DNA of 64,000 nucleotides from Bathymodiolus japonicus methanotrophic gill symbiont (GCF_019721995.1 NZ_BLYC01000001.1:423037-487036); one strand, 5' to 3'. Positions 1 to 9,938 are shown, counted from the first letter of the stretch. Notes: generated by a model from the letters alone, not told the origin. Numbers and translations: made by a program.

Positions 1-723
1 AATAACAGCTCTCAGAAACATCTCTATGTCTACGATAAAGCCGTCACCGACTTTGTCTGGTGGGATCGGCAGAAACGACATGCTAATTACATGATTTCAA
101 TGCTAAAAGAAAATTCAATTGCGACTCTGGTTGAGTCTATCCCTTTTGACTCCCGCCATGAGATCAATACAGGGGTTGAAGCATACAGTGTGTACGAAAA
201 CAAGGGCATCAAATTTAACGTGGTGGATTACCGTGATCCAGAAACCGGAAAACTTCACCGGTTTGTGACAACCTTGCCAATGACTATTAACCCTGGAACC
301 ATTGCCATGCTGTATTTCAAGCGATGGACGATTGAAAAGACATTCAATAACACTAAAAGTAATTTCAAGGAAACTAAAGCTTGGTCTTCCAATACCCGCT
401 CACTTGAAAATCAAATGCGCCTGACTGCAATGAGCTATAATTTAATGCGCGTGTTTGAAGAGAGTTCAAAAACACAACAGCCAGAATTGATTCATCCATC
501 GGATAAAAAATATAGCGAGGCTCTGGAGATAAGGCAGCAACAGGCTCAAAAACGAGATCGTTTTGTGAATCCATTATTTTTCCAGGCAAGAATATCTCGT
601 ATCAGCTCGTATACCATTCGGGCAGTTCAAAACGCAATAATAACAGGAATGTCTTTACAGTGCTTTATGAGCTCTCTTGTGGCGAGGTTAGTTTCACGGC
701 ATCAATTGATAGGGGAACACTGA
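1..723 (+). CDS. IS4-family transposase, 3' part (cut by window start)
   Basis: The frame is open from base 1 and ends in TGA at 721-723, so this is the C-terminal 240 residues or so of the same 432-aa transposase seen whole at 32034-33332 and 52409-53707. It carries the YREK signature of IS4 transposases (Y-x2-R-x3-E-x6-K, in YFKRWTIEKTFNNTK). The internal ATG at 91 is not the real start. The Lys of FKRW and the Ser of EESSKTQ match the 52409 copy rather than the 32034 copy. An intact N-terminus would have to lie outside the window. Confidence 0.93.
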   Translation, partial: NNSSQKHLYVYDKAVTDFVWWDRQKRHANYMISMLKENSIATLVESIPFDSRHEINTGVEAYSVYENKGIKFNVVDYRDPETGKLHRFVTTLPMTINPGTIAMLYFKRWTIEKTFNNTKSNFKETKAWSSNTRSLENQMRLTAMSYNLMRVFEESSKTQQPELIHPSDKKYSEALEIRQQQAQKRDRFVNPLFFQARISRISSYTIRAVQNAIITGMSLQCFMSSLVARLVSRHQLIGEH

Positions 724-725
724 TG
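1..725 (+). mobile_element. IS4-family element, right end
   Basis: The right terminal repeat GGGGAACACTGATG ends at 725, as in the other copies. It is followed directly by the last 20 bp of an IS30 element and then by a duplicated ilvD fragment. The left end and its target duplication lie outside the window. Confidence 0.88.
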
Positions 726-1351
726 ACTTATGACTTGAATTCAGGCATAAATAATTATTGGGAAACTTCAGTTAGTTATCAGTCACAGCACCTAATGATG
801 CTGAACTTACTAATTTAGCGTATTTCGCTAAAACGCCTCGTGTATATTTAGGTGCAGGTTGCTGCCATTTTTTCAGACGATCAGCAACTTCAGCATCTTC
901 CAGATGTAAAGTAAGATTTTTACTTTCTGCATCAATGGTGATTTTGTCGCCATTTTCAATAATAGCTAAAGGGCCTCCCACATAGGCTTCCGGGGTGATA
1001 TGCCCTACGACAAAGCCATGTGTGCCACCAGAAAAACGGCCGTCGGTGATCAGTGCAACATCTTTGCCCAGACCTTTACCCATAATGGCAGAAGTAGGCG
1101 AGAGCATCTCACGCATACCAGGCCCACCTTTGGGGCCTTCATAGCGAATAACAATCACATCACCTTGTACAATATCACCGTTCAGAATACCTTGCAGTGC
1201 CTGCTCTTCCGCATTATAAACTTTAGCAGTGCCGGTAAAATGCAGGCCTTCCTTGCCGGTGATTTTTGCAACTGAACCTTCGGTAGCCAGGTTGCCATGT
1301 AGGATCACTAAATGGCTGACTGGGATAGATATGAAAAATTTATTGGGTTAT
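726..1351. repeat. Circularly permuted duplicate of an IS30-end/ilvD segment
   Basis: Bases 726-1317 repeat 2729-3320 at a constant offset of 2003 without indels: the last 20 bp of IS30, 26 bp of MITE end and the 3' third of ilvD. They are followed at 1318-1351 by IS30 bases equal to 2693-2726. The order is therefore 2729-3320 then 2693-2726, a circular permutation of the 2693-3320 segment minus 2 bp. The new junction has 3-bp microhomology (GCT). Confidence 0.85.
772..1317 (-). pseudogene. ilvD: ilvD 3' fragment (dihydroxy-acid dehydratase C-terminus)
   Basis: On the minus strand this reads the last 180 residues or so of dihydroxy-acid dehydratase, identical in the visible translation to the end of the complete gene at 2775-4460, including the GAVTDN terminus and stop. 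It has no promoter, start region or iron-sulfur cysteines of its own, so it is a dead copy from a recent duplication. Identity without divergence suggests the event is young. Confidence 0.93.
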
Positions 1352-1366
1352 ACTTCTCTTAGTTAT

Positions 1367-1569
1367 CTGAAGTTTCCCAATTATTGAGTAGCTGAAATAC
1401 ACAATGCTGGTGTATCGAGGTTTATTTTAGGTGGTTTTGCCATGTTTATAGCAAACCCCTACTTAATTCCCCTTAGGCAATAGCATTTGAAACGAATGAA
1501 AAGACTATTTTTTCATATAGTTGTAGCATAGTTTCAATTTTACCATAAATAATTATTGGGAAACTTCAG
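1367..1569 (+). mobile_element. M element (MITE), complete
   Basis: It starts CTGAAGTTTCCCAAT and ends ATTGGGAAACTTCAG, perfect 15-bp terminal inverted repeats around about 170 bp of internal sequence. The same unit recurs at 7434, 8276, 55898 and 60862. No transposase is encoded. No clear target duplication is visible at this copy, whose left side is the rearranged IS30 fragment. Confidence 0.9.
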
Positions 1570-1626
1570 ATTATAGAATATAGGCCAGTAAGTGTAGTAC
1601 AGTACTGAGTTGGAAAAATGAATAAA

Positions 1627-2748
1627 CCTGAATTCGTATAATAAGTGCATAACCCTCTGCAAGTATTGGCTAGACTAACACCTGTTGAATTAAGACAAGA
1701 CATAGGTGTAAAGTAAACAGCTACCAAACAACTTTACAGAGGCTACAAATGAGCTATACACACCTATGTCCTGAAGAAAGATATTATATAGAAATTGAAT
1801 TAAAAAAGGGAACTTCACAGAATAAAATAGCAGAAGCCTTAGAACGAAGCCAAAGCAATATTTCACGCGAGATTAAACGCAATACAGGTCAAAGAGGCTA
1901 CAGGCATAAACAAGCAGAAGATTTTGCCCAAGAACGACACAAAAACAAGCCTAAAGAGGTTAAATTAACGGATGAAATAAAAGGCATTGTTAATGTTCGC
2001 ATTGAGGATGACTGGAGTCCTGAGCAGATTGCAGGGCGGTTAAAACAAGAAGGTATAATTAGTCTTCATCATGAAACAATCTACCAGCATATTCTGGCGG
2101 ACAAAAAGGCAGGGGGTGAACTATACAAGCACCTTCGGCATCAGAACAAAACCTATCGCAAGCGGTATGGGTCAGCCCATAATAGGACAGGAATCCCTAA
2201 TAGAGTCGATATAGATGAGCGTCCTGAAGAGGTCAACAACCGTAAGCGTATAGGTGGTTGGGAGGCAGATACAATCATTGGGAAAAATCACAAAGGGGCG
2301 ATTGTAACGTTGGATGAGCGAGTCTCTAAATTACGGTTGGCCTTCCCTTTAGCGGGGAAAAAGGCTCAATATGTATTAGACGCAACTATTTTAATGCTTG
2401 ATCCTATAAAAAGCTTTGTTAAAACAATTACTTTTGATAACGGGAAAGAGTTTACCCTGCATGAAAAAATAGCAGAAGCACTAGGCTGTGATACGTATTT
2501 TGCGACTCCCTACAGCTCTTGGGAAAGAGGGCAAAATGAGAACGCTAATGGCTTATTAAGACAGTATTTCCCTAAAGTAATGGAGTTGATTGATGTTACG
2601 ATAAAAGAGGTTTTTATAGCCGTTGATAAGCTAAATAGTCGCCCTAAAAAGTGTCTCAATTACAAAACACCTTATGAGGTATTTGAAGAGCTGACTGGGA
2701 TAGATATGAAAAATTTATTGGGTTATGTACTTATGACTTGAATTCAGG
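1627..2748 (+). mobile_element. IS30-family insertion sequence, complete
   Basis: The element runs from CCTGAATTCG to GAATTCAGG. Its ends form an imperfect inverted repeat of about 29 bp, both closing on a CATAACCC/GGGTTA core. It encodes one intact transposase. The right side abuts the last 26 bp of an M element next to ilvD, so it appears to have landed in that MITE. A second, broken copy lies at 49641-51351. Confidence 0.88.
1749..2741 (+). CDS. IS30-family transposase
   Basis: A 330-aa DDE transposase. The N-terminal part (about 1-60) has the helix-turn-helix typical of IS30 (YIEIELKKGTSQNKIAEAL, then SQSNISREIKRN). The catalytic core has the first Asp in GGWEADTIIG and the second in TFDNGKEF; the ERGQNENANGLLRQY box precedes the last acidic position. 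Length is normal for the family and the frame runs into the right terminal repeat. This copy keeps the second catalytic Asp, which the 50935 copy has lost, so it could supply transposase for both. Confidence 0.95.
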   Translation: MSYTHLCPEERYYIEIELKKGTSQNKIAEALERSQSNISREIKRNTGQRGYRHKQAEDFAQERHKNKPKEVKLTDEIKGIVNVRIEDDWSPEQIAGRLKQEGIISLHHETIYQHILADKKAGGELYKHLRHQNKTYRKRYGSAHNRTGIPNRVDIDERPEEVNNRKRIGGWEADTIIGKNHKGAIVTLDERVSKLRLAFPLAGKKAQYVLDATILMLDPIKSFVKTITFDNGKEFTLHEKIAEALGCDTYFATPYSSWERGQNENANGLLRQYFPKVMELIDVTIKEVFIAVDKLNSRPKKCLNYKTPYEVFEELTGIDMKNLLGYVLMT

Positions 2749-2774
2749 CATAAATAATTATTGGGAAACTTCAG
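2749..2774 (+). mobile_element. M element remnant (right end) at the ilvD stop codon
   Basis: The last 26 bp of an M element, ending GGGAAACTTCAG at 2774, directly abut the ilvD stop codon at 2775-2777. The left part of the MITE was lost or displaced when IS30 inserted. The same remnant is duplicated at 746-771. Confidence 0.8.
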
Positions 2775-4460
2775 TTAGTTATCAGTCACAGCACCTAATG
2801 ATGCTGAACTTACTAATTTAGCGTATTTCGCTAAAACGCCTCGTGTATATTTAGGTGCAGGTTGCTGCCATTTTTTCAGACGATCAGCAACTTCAGCATC
2901 TTCCAGATGTAAAGTAAGATTTTTACTTTCTGCATCAATGGTGATTTTGTCGCCATTTTCAATAATAGCTAAAGGGCCTCCCACATAGGCTTCCGGGGTG
3001 ATATGCCCTACGACAAAGCCATGTGTGCCACCAGAAAAACGGCCGTCGGTGATCAGTGCAACATCTTTGCCCAGACCTTTACCCATAATGGCAGAAGTAG
3101 GCGAGAGCATCTCACGCATACCAGGCCCACCTTTGGGGCCTTCATAGCGAATAACAATCACATCACCTTGTACAATATCACCGTTCAGAATACCTTGCAG
3201 TGCCTGCTCTTCCGCATTATAAACTTTAGCAGTGCCGGTAAAATGCAGGCCTTCCTTGCCGGTGATTTTTGCAACTGAACCTTCGGTAGCCAGGTTGCCA
3301 TGTAGGATCACTAAATGGCTATCTTTTTTAATCGGCTTATCTAAAGGCAAAATCATATCCTGATCGATAGGATAAGGTGCTACATTAGCTAGATTTTCAG
3401 CCAGAGTCTGGCCTGTAACTGTAAGGCATTCGCCATGTAATAAGCCACGATCGAGCAAGATTTTCATCAACGGTTGAATACCACCAATTTCAATGAGTTC
3501 TGCCATTTGATAGCGACCGCTGGGTTTCAAGTCTGCAACCATAGGTACATGAGCACCTATGCGGGTGAAATCACTTAGCTGGATATCGACGTTAGCAGCA
3601 TTGGCCATCGCCAGTATATGTAACACGGCATTTGTTGACCCACCGAGTGCAATAATCACGGTAATCGCATTTTCAAATGCTTTTTTATCCATAATGTCGC
3701 TAGGTTTAATATCTTTTTTAAGCAGTTCCAAGGCTGCGGCACCTGCGCGTTCGCAATCGATACGTTTTTCATCCGAGATAGCGGCTTGCGCTGAACTTCC
3801 GGGTAAGCTCATACCCAGTGCCTCAATGGCTGATGCCATAGTGTTGGCTGTGTACATCCCGCCACAAGAACCCGCACCAGGAATCGCTTTTTCTTCAATA
3901 GCAGCTAGTTCAGCATCATCAATCTGGTTATTTGCTCGTGCCCCCACCGCTTCAAATACTGAAACTACATCCAGTTTTTTTTCTTTGTGACAGCCAGGTA
4001 AAATTGTCCCACCATAAACAAAGATAGCAGGGCGGTTTAGGCGTGAAATAGCAATCATACAGCCCGGCATGTTTTTATCACAACCGCCGATAGCAACAAT
4101 GCCATCAAAACCCTGGCAGCCAGTGACTGTTTCAATGGAGTCAGCAATGACTTCACGCGAAACCAGTGAGTACTTCATGCCCTCGGTACCCATGGAGATA
4201 CCATCGGAAATTGTAATGGTATTAAAAATAATCGCTTTACCATTCGCATCATTAACACCGCGTGCGGTATCATCTGCCAGCTTGTTGATATGCATATTAC
4301 ACGGTGTGACCATGCTCCATGTTGAAGCTATGCCTATTTGCGGTTTGGTGAAATCTTCATTACTAAAACCTACAGCATGCAACATGGCGCGACTAGGCGC
4401 GCGTTCCATGCCGTCGACTACTTTGGATGAAAAGGTGCGGGTGTTGTTATCATTTGCCAT
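2775..4460 (-). CDS. ilvD: Dihydroxy-acid dehydratase
   Basis: Catalyses dehydration of 2,3-dihydroxy acids to 2-oxo acids, the penultimate step of valine and isoleucine synthesis, in the cytoplasm. The start is taken at ATG 4458-4460 ([17 protein letters not shown]) because family proteins begin near this point; an open frame extends 21 codons further up to 4523. Iron-sulfur ligand cysteines appear as C54 (TPCNMH), C127 ([10 protein letters not shown]) and C199 ([12 protein letters not shown]). At 561 residues it is full length. Its stop codon touches a MITE end, so the native downstream sequence is gone. A partial duplicate lies at 772-1317. Confidence 0.96.
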   Translation of the reverse strand: MANDNNTRTFSSKVVDGMERAPSRAMLHAVGFSNEDFTKPQIGIASTWSMVTPCNMHINKLADDTARGVNDANGKAIIFNTITISDGISMGTEGMKYSLVSREVIADSIETVTGCQGFDGIVAIGGCDKNMPGCMIAISRLNRPAIFVYGGTILPGCHKEKKLDVVSVFEAVGARANNQIDDAELAAIEEKAIPGAGSCGGMYTANTMASAIEALGMSLPGSSAQAAISDEKRIDCERAGAAALELLKKDIKPSDIMDKKAFENAITVIIALGGSTNAVLHILAMANAANVDIQLSDFTRIGAHVPMVADLKPSGRYQMAELIEIGGIQPLMKILLDRGLLHGECLTVTGQTLAENLANVAPYPIDQDMILPLDKPIKKDSHLVILHGNLATEGSVAKITGKEGLHFTGTAKVYNAEEQALQGILNGDIVQGDVIVIRYEGPKGGPGMREMLSPTSAIMGKGLGKDVALITDGRFSGGTHGFVVGHITPEAYVGGPLAIIENGDKITIDAESKNLTLHLEDAEVADRLKKWQQPAPKYTRGVLAKYAKLVSSASLGAVTDN

Positions 4461-4568
4461 CTGAATTGAGCCGTCTGCTTGATGAGTTAATAAAATAGTG
4501 TCATGCCAGTGCTGGTAATACAATGATTGCGTTAGCCGTGTGACTGGATAATAAGGGGGCTATAACCT

Positions 4569-5240
4569 TTAAAACGTATCCCAGTTACCATGTGATTTAC
4601 GTTGCCAGCTAATTTTAGGGATTAGCAGGCCAAAAAAGATACCTAGAAATGACAGGATACCCCCATATAAAAACCAGTCCTGGCTAGTGCTGTCTTCCAA
4701 TGCCTGTTTTTCTCTTTTGAGTTGCTGCAATTCGCGCTCAACATTAACGACACGCTCTTGTAATTCATTGCGCTGACGCTTTAGCTGTATGGCATTGGAT
4801 GCGGTCTGGCGTAAGTCATTCAAATCGGTGCTGAGTTGATCGCGCTCTTTGATCAGCTCGCTATTGTTGGAAGCCGTGCTATTATTATTTTGCTGTAGCT
4901 CTGCTAGAGTTGCTTTCATTTGCTGGTTTTCTGCCTGTAGCAATTTCAGTTGCTGATTGGCTTTGTTTAAGTACCAGCGACTAATTGGCTGGTCTTGAAT
5001 GAAGCGTGTATGTAGGTAACCGACAACTCCGGCACTGGTTTTAACTTTACTGTAGCCAGTCGCTTTATTTTGTTCCAGCAGGGTAAGCTTAGTGCCACTG
5101 GGAAGCATTTGGATGATTTTATGACTATTGCTTTCACCGCTACGTAAAGTGAATTTCATACTGTCAGTCACATAGACAGTCTTTGCAAAAGCGCTATTAC
5201 AACTTAGCACTGACAACATAAGATAAAAAAAATATTTCAC
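4569..5240 (-). CDS. TIGR04211/YgiM-type SH3 domain membrane protein
   Basis: 223 aa. A cleavable signal peptide (about 1-19, ending SAFA) is followed by a bacterial SH3 domain (about 20-85, with LRSGESNSHKII and GYLHTRFI), a long coiled coil rich in Gln, Glu and Leu (about 95-175) and one C-terminal membrane segment (about 185-208, LYGGILSFLGIFFGLLIP). This order matches the YgiM/TIGR04211 family, periplasmic proteins anchored in the inner membrane. The precise role is unknown. It sits between argF and ilvD with short gaps and the same orientation. Confidence 0.85.
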   Translation of the reverse strand: MKYFFYLMLSVLSCNSAFAKTVYVTDSMKFTLRSGESNSHKIIQMLPSGTKLTLLEQNKATGYSKVKTSAGVVGYLHTRFIQDQPISRWYLNKANQQLKLLQAENQQMKATLAELQQNNNSTASNNSELIKERDQLSTDLNDLRQTASNAIQLKRQRNELQERVVNVERELQQLKREKQALEDSTSQDWFLYGGILSFLGIFFGLLIPKISWQRKSHGNWDTF

Positions 5241-5308
5241 AAATAGTTCCTGGAATTAAATACGGCAATTATACTCTGTCTTTGCAAAGCACTGGTTAGT
5301 TTACGAAC

Positions 5309-6211
5309 TTATGTACACATAAGCAATTCTAATAGCGCTTTTTGCGCATGCAGGCGGTTTTCAGCTTCATCGTAAATAACACTCTGTTGTCCATCGATAA
5401 CTTCTGCAGCAACTTCTTCGCCACGATGCGCAGGTAAGCAATGCATAAATAAGGCATTTGCATTCGCGTTGTCCATAACTTCCTGAGTCACCTGATAATC
5501 TTTAAAAGCTTGCTCACGCAATTGCTGTTCATGTTCCTGCCCCATACTTGCCCAGACATCGGTGGCAATTAAATCAGCACCGTTAGCGGCTTGCTTTGCT
5601 GAACTAAAGAGTTGTACGCGACTGCCTGCAGAATTCACTATATCTGCATCAGGCAAGTAACCATTCGGGCTGGCAATCTGTAAATTAAAATCCAGTTGGA
5701 TCGCTGCATTAATATAGGAATGGCACATATTATTACCATCACCAATCCAGGTCACTGTCTTGCCCTGTATGTCACCGCGATGTTCAAAGTAAGTCTGCAT
5801 ATCAGCGAGTAGCTGACAGGGGTGTAATAAATCCGTCAGGCCGTTAATGACCGGAACACTGGAATATTTTGCAAATTCAGTGACTGTTGCATGATCATTG
5901 GTGCGCAACATAATCGCATCAACCATGCTGGAAATGACCTTGGCGCTGTCTTTGATGGGCTCGCCGCGACCTAGCTGAGTATCTCGTGGAGATAAAAAGA
6001 TCGCGCTACCACCAAAATTAGTCATACCTGCTTCGAATGAAATGCGTGTACGCGTGGATGATTTTTCAAATATCATTCCCAGCACTTGGCCTTTTAAGGG
6101 CTGAAAGTCAGGGTGACGCGTATTTTTTAGTTCGATGGCACGCTGAATTAAGGTGCGAATCTCAGCGCTAGTCAGATCAAGCAAGCTGATAAAGTGTCTG
6201 GGACTGTTCAT
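5309..6211 (-). CDS. argF: Ornithine carbamoyltransferase, anabolic
   Basis: Transfers the carbamoyl group from carbamoyl phosphate to ornithine, giving citrulline in arginine synthesis. 300 aa, normal length. The carbamoyl-phosphate loop STRTR is at 52-56, HPCQ at 130-133 and the ornithine-binding HCLP at 257-260; the SMG loop (DVWASMGQE) is also present. It starts 10 bp after the argD stop codon, so the two are very likely co-transcribed. Confidence 0.97.
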   Translation of the reverse strand: MNSPRHFISLLDLTSAEIRTLIQRAIELKNTRHPDFQPLKGQVLGMIFEKSSTRTRISFEAGMTNFGGSAIFLSPRDTQLGRGEPIKDSAKVISSMVDAIMLRTNDHATVTEFAKYSSVPVINGLTDLLHPCQLLADMQTYFEHRGDIQGKTVTWIGDGNNMCHSYINAAIQLDFNLQIASPNGYLPDADIVNSAGSRVQLFSSAKQAANGADLIATDVWASMGQEHEQQLREQAFKDYQVTQEVMDNANANALFMHCLPAHRGEEVAAEVIDGQQSVIYDEAENRLHAQKALLELLMCT

Positions 6212-6221
6212 TGGTTTGTTA

Positions 6222-7394
6222 TTATTTTGTATAGCTATTAATCAGACCGGATAAAGTCTCGATCAGTAAAGCAATCTGTGCATCGTTAATGATTAGCGGC
6301 GGCAGTAAACGTATGCTGCTTGCACCAGTTACATTAATTAGCAAGCCGGCATCCAGGGCTAAGCCGACTAATTCAGTACAAGGCATATCTAGTTCTATAC
6401 CGATCATCATGCCTTTATTGCGGATGTTTTTAATATGCGTATTATTTTTTAGTTGTGTGCTAAATGCCTGGTGAATTGCATTGCCTTTAGTCTCTGCTTG
6501 CTGACAAAGTTGTTCGGCTTCAATCGTCTCCAGCACAGCCAGTGCAGCACTACAGGCTAAAGGATTACCGCCATAGGTTGAGCCATGCTTGCCTGCGGTT
6601 AATAACTTGCTAGCTTTGCCTTTTGCCATACAGGCGCCTATAGGTACGCCGTTACCTAGTGCTTTAGCTAAAGTACAGACATCGGGAATAATATGATTAT
6701 GCTGAAAAGCAAACCAGGCACCTGTTCTGGCAATCCCAGTCTGTACTTCATCCAGCATCATTATTAAATCGTGGCTGTCACATAAGTCACGAATCTTATT
6801 CAGATAATCCGATGCGGGAATATTAACGCCGCCTTCACCTTGTATGGGTTCAACTAGAATGGCAACGATATTATTATGCTCAGCCAGCGCTGATTTAAGC
6901 GCAGGAATATCGTTATAGGCAACATGGATAAAGCCATCAAGCAATGGGGCAAAGCCGTCCTGTACTTTCGGGTTACCTGTCGCAGACAAGGTGGCCATGG
7001 TACGCCCATGAAAACTTTGCTGCATTACAATAATTGCCGGGTTAGCAATATTTGTCTGATGTCCATACAAGCGCGCTATTTTTATTGCCGCTTCATTTGC
7101 TTCAGCGCCAGAATTACCGAAGAAGACATTATCCATACCACTGAGTTGACAGAGCTTAGTTGCTAGTTGTTCCTGTAGAGGGATATTGTATAGATTGGAA
7201 GTATGCAGCAGTTGCTGGCTTTGTGTGCTGATCGCTGTATGTATCGCAGGATGGGCGTGACCTAAACTACAGACTGCGATGCCTGAAAGAGCATCTAAAT
7301 AGCGTTTATCGTGCTTATCCCAGAGCCATGCGCCTTCACCCCGGGTGAAAGTGACATCAAGCCGCCCGTAAGTGGGCATAATATGACTGGTCAT
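6222..7394 (-). CDS. argD: Acetylornithine aminotransferase
   Basis: A class III PLP aminotransferase converting N-acetylglutamate semialdehyde to N-acetylornithine. 390 aa. The phosphate-binding [11 protein letters not shown] is at 93-103, the PLP-pyridine Asp in LDEVQTG at 215 and the Schiff-base Lys244 in TLAKALGNG. It is first in an argD-argF pair. Upstream, an M element at 7434 sits only 39 bp from the start codon, so it may have separated the gene from its original promoter. Confidence 0.96.
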   Translation of the reverse strand: MTSHIMPTYGRLDVTFTRGEGAWLWDKHDKRYLDALSGIAVCSLGHAHPAIHTAISTQSQQLLHTSNLYNIPLQEQLATKLCQLSGMDNVFFGNSGAEANEAAIKIARLYGHQTNIANPAIIVMQQSFHGRTMATLSATGNPKVQDGFAPLLDGFIHVAYNDIPALKSALAEHNNIVAILVEPIQGEGGVNIPASDYLNKIRDLCDSHDLIMMLDEVQTGIARTGAWFAFQHNHIIPDVCTLAKALGNGVPIGACMAKGKASKLLTAGKHGSTYGGNPLACSAALAVLETIEAEQLCQQAETKGNAIHQAFSTQLKNNTHIKNIRNKGMMIGIELDMPCTELVGLALDAGLLINVTGASSIRLLPPLIINDAQIALLIETLSGLINSYTK

Positions 7395-7433
7395 AATGGT
7401 CTTGTCTTTAAAACTAGCAAAAAGAATCTAAAA

Positions 7434-7637
7434 CTGAAGTTTCCCAATAATTATTTATGGTAAAATTGAAACTATGCTACAACTATATGAAAAAGATAGT
7501 CTTTTCATTCGTTTCAAATGCTATTGCCTAAGGGGAATTAAGTAGGGGTTTGCTATAAACATGGCAAAACCACCTAAAATAAACCTCGATACACCAGCAT
7601 TGTGTATTTCAGCTACTCAATAATTGGGAAACTTCAG
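7434..7637 (-). mobile_element. M element (MITE) with 7-bp target duplication
   Basis: 204 bp bounded by the 15-bp inverted repeats CTGAAGTTTCCCAAT. The flanking direct repeat TCTAAAA is at 7427-7433 and 7638-7644. It lies between the divergent argD and grxD genes, so it may affect either promoter. Confidence 0.93.
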
Positions 7638-7785
7638 TCTAAAACTCCTGCTAGTATTTTGCAAAAAGGGCTGATTATAGTTTTGTTAATTTTAATGAGC
7701 AAGCGATAATTGTTTGATAGTGATACTTTTGTTGTGTGATAAATCCTGATAAAATCACTAGGTTTTTATTTTTTGAGTAAATATT

Positions 7786-8109
7786 ATGGATGCAGTAGAG
7801 AGAATTAAAGATCAATTAGGCAGTCATTCTGTTGTTTTATACATGAAAGGCTCACCTGATTTTCCTCAGTGTGGCTTTTCAGGGCAGGTGATTCAGGCGA
7901 TGCAGGCTTGTCGTGCAAAATTTATGTATATCAATATTTTTGAAGATCAGGAAGTCCGTGAGGCTTTAAAAGAATATTCGCAATGGCCAACTTATCCGCA
8001 GCTTTATATTAATGGCGAGTTAATAGGCGGCTGTGATATTGTAATGGATTTATATAATAAAGGTGAATTACAGCAAAAGCTTGCTGCTGTGGACTGCGTT
8101 GCAGAATAA
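7786..8109 (+). CDS. grxD: Monothiol glutaredoxin, CGFS type
   Basis: 107 aa, the usual length for single-domain CGFS glutaredoxins, which bind and deliver [2Fe-2S] clusters, often with BolA-type partners (a bolA-like gene is at 37704-37970). The active site CGFS has its Cys at residue 29; the glutathione-contacting WPTYPQLYI and GGCDIVMDLYN segments follow. Oriented away from argD, with a rho-independent terminator 65 bp downstream. Confidence 0.96.
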   Translation: MDAVERIKDQLGSHSVVLYMKGSPDFPQCGFSGQVIQAMQACRAKFMYINIFEDQEVREALKEYSQWPTYPQLYINGELIGGCDIVMDLYNKGELQQKLAAVDCVAE

Positions 8110-8173
8110 TTGCAACGATAGCGCCTTTTGCACAACGGTTTATGTAAAACTTGTATAAACCTTGATCAAATAC

Positions 8174-8208
8174 AAAACTCCGTGCGCTGATGGCCTCGCG
8201 GAGTTTTT
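8174..8208 (+). terminator. Rho-independent terminator after grxD
   Basis: An inverted repeat AACTCCG...CGGAGTT with a GC-rich loop is followed by a run of T. It lies where the grxD transcript should end. Confidence 0.8.
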
Positions 8209-8275
8209 GTGCTTAAATCTGGAAACCGGGAACAACTGACTATTCAGCTTAAAAACAATCGCCATATTCAATAAT

Positions 8276-8479
8276 CTGAAGTTTCCCAATAATTATTTAT
8301 GGTAAAATTGAAACTATGCTACAACTATATGAAAAAAATAGTCTTTTCATTCGTTTCAAATGCTATTGCCTAAGGGGAATTAAGTAGGGGTTTGCTATAA
8401 ACATGGCAAAACCACCTAAAATAAACCTCGATACACCAGCATTGTGTATTTCAGCTACTCAATAATTGGGAAACTTCAG
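8276..8479 (-). mobile_element. M element (MITE), complete
   Basis: 204 bp with both 15-bp inverted repeats, nearly identical to the copy at 7434. Flanks are similar (TTCAATAAT left, TTCATAATA right) but not an exact duplication. It cuts into the small membrane-protein pseudogene on its right. Confidence 0.9.
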
Positions 8480-9196
8480 TTCATAATATACCGCGATGGT
8501 AAAAAATCGTGCCACACTTGCCCATACCCGGCTGGCATGAATAGAACCAGGCGCGCCATGCTACCTCACGAAATTCCGGGACTCCTGTCGCCATAATTCG
8601 TTCACCTACGCAGCGGATGGGAGATGCCCTGAACGCCCTGCGTCCGCAACGACTACGCACAAAAGCCGCTTCGTCATTACTACCTCACTGGCTGGACGGC
8701 TATTCGGAATGCAATTCTTGCTCCTCTCGCGTGCTGCTAGCACACGTCGAATCAGCGAATTGCCCTGTCGCCTATCAGGGACTAAAAATCACCACTTCGC
8801 TAAGCTCCGTTTCCATGATTTTCAGCGAGCGCCACACTGAAATTGTCCACCAGAATAAGGGTAAAGCCAGAATAACCAGTATGGTTAGCCAGCTTGCAAT
8901 GGTGTAGGTGCCGCTATCAACACGATAATCCGCATAATACAAAGCAGCATTAAGCATAATAAAAAAGGGAAAAATACCGCCGCTAAAGGCAATTTTCCTA
9001 GCCAGGCAGATTGTAAATACATATAGATATTGGCTCGCCTGGTTTCTGCAGTACTCATCGGCGCAGGTTCATTAGCCCTGTGTGTCAGCGTCAACATATA
9101 AATAGTGTAGGCAGTTATCAATAAGATCACGCCAGTTTCTATAGGACTGATAAAGGATGTAAAGGCGAAAAAAGCCGTTAAGGAATTAATAAACAT
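8480..9196 (-). pseudogene. Small polytopic membrane protein, frameshifted and interrupted
   Basis: From ATG at 9196 the protein reads MFINSLTAFFAFTSF and continues hydrophobic, but the frame is lost at the T6 run near 8960-8970; a shift of one base restores a coherent sequence (LNAALYYADYRVDSG, then two more membrane segments). SE2 at 8548-8827 then interrupts it; joining across gives WTISVWR followed by CSIHASRVWASVARFF in frame before an M element ends it at 8479. I count about four membrane helices. The family is not recognised. It is dead through a frameshift plus two insertions. Confidence 0.75.
8548..8827 (-). repeat. SE2 structured element (280 bp)
   Basis: Right end CAGGCGCGCC at 8548 and left end ...GATTTTCAGCG at 8827, in reverse orientation. 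It carries no terminal inverted repeat or flanking duplication. Removing it joins the two halves of a membrane-protein pseudogene in frame. An open frame inside (MGDALNALRPQ...) recurs wherever SE2 occurs and is not taken as a gene. Confidence 0.9.
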
Positions 9197-9351
9197 GATT
9201 GCTTTCTGTATAGGTTTTTATGATGGATATTTAGTACAGCTTGCTGCAATGCATTGATAATATGACTGCCTTGACTTCTAATAGTTGCATTGTACAAGTC
9301 TGATCGGGATTACTTACTTTAGGATTGAGGCTTAAATAGACCCCTAAGCCT

Positions 9352-9382
9352 GTAGGGTGCGCTAAGGCACGAAGCGCACTTT
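9352..9382. repeat. REP-like hairpin
   Basis: The inverted repeat GTGCGCT...AGCGCAC follows TGTAGG, in the gap upstream of the osmC-like gene. It resembles small palindromic intergenic repeats; three further palindromes beginning GTAGGGCG occur in the window. The rest of 9197-9514 shows no gene. Confidence 0.6.
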
Positions 9383-9514
9383 AAAAATATATAGTTTTGG
9401 ATATTAATAAATCCTGGTTCTTTTTGCTTTATTATTAGCGTTAGATACGGTTGCTGTACTAGTCTTATCTAATGTATGCTAATCTAGCTTTTTTTCAATC
9501 AGAAGGTTAGTTTA

Positions 9515-9931
9515 ATGGACGTGCGTATTAAATGGGTAGAGGGCATGATGTTTCTGGGGGAATCAGAAAGTGGTCATGCTGTTGTGCTGGATGGGCCGCC
9601 TGAAATAGGCGGAAAGAATATGGGCATCCGTCCCATGGAAATGCTGCTGATAGGCATGGGTAGTTGTACGTCTATCGATGTGATGCAAATTCTGCAAAAA
9701 GGCAGACAGAATATTACTGATTGTGTCGCCGAAATTTCAGCCGAACGGGTGGACACCATCCCTAAGGTGTTTAGTAAAATTCATGTGCATTTTGTGATCA
9801 CAGGTAAAGACTTAAAAGAAGCGGTGGTTGCACGTGCCATAAAACTTTCAGCCGAGAAATACTGCTCAGCATCCATTATGCTGGAAAAAGCAGTTGAAAT
9901 TAGCCATGATTTTGAAGTCATAGAAGCTTAA
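9515..9931 (+). CDS. OsmC/YhfA-family protein
   Basis: 138 aa. OsmC-family proteins are thiol-dependent peroxidases that reduce organic hydroperoxides; the YhfA branch is less characterised. The two conserved cysteines are C51 (GMGSCTSIDV) and C117 (AEKYCSAS), each on the expected helix. The RPMEMLLIGMGSC motif is typical. It is followed by a MIF-family gene with a palindromic repeat between. Confidence 0.9.
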   Translation: MDVRIKWVEGMMFLGESESGHAVVLDGPPEIGGKNMGIRPMEMLLIGMGSCTSIDVMQILQKGRQNITDCVAEISAERVDTIPKVFSKIHVHFVITGKDLKEAVVARAIKLSAEKYCSASIMLEKAVEISHDFEVIEA

Positions 9932-9938
9932 ATAAATT

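Noticed and set aside
3003..3278. 91-codon open frame opposite ilvD (also at 1000-1275)
   Set aside because: Antisense shadow of ilvD, present twice only because the segment is duplicated.
8617..8907. Open frame beginning MGDALNALRPQ, repeated at many places
   Set aside because: It lies inside SE2, recurs in every copy with host-dependent ends, and the opposite strand is open too. Treated as repeat sequence, not a gene.
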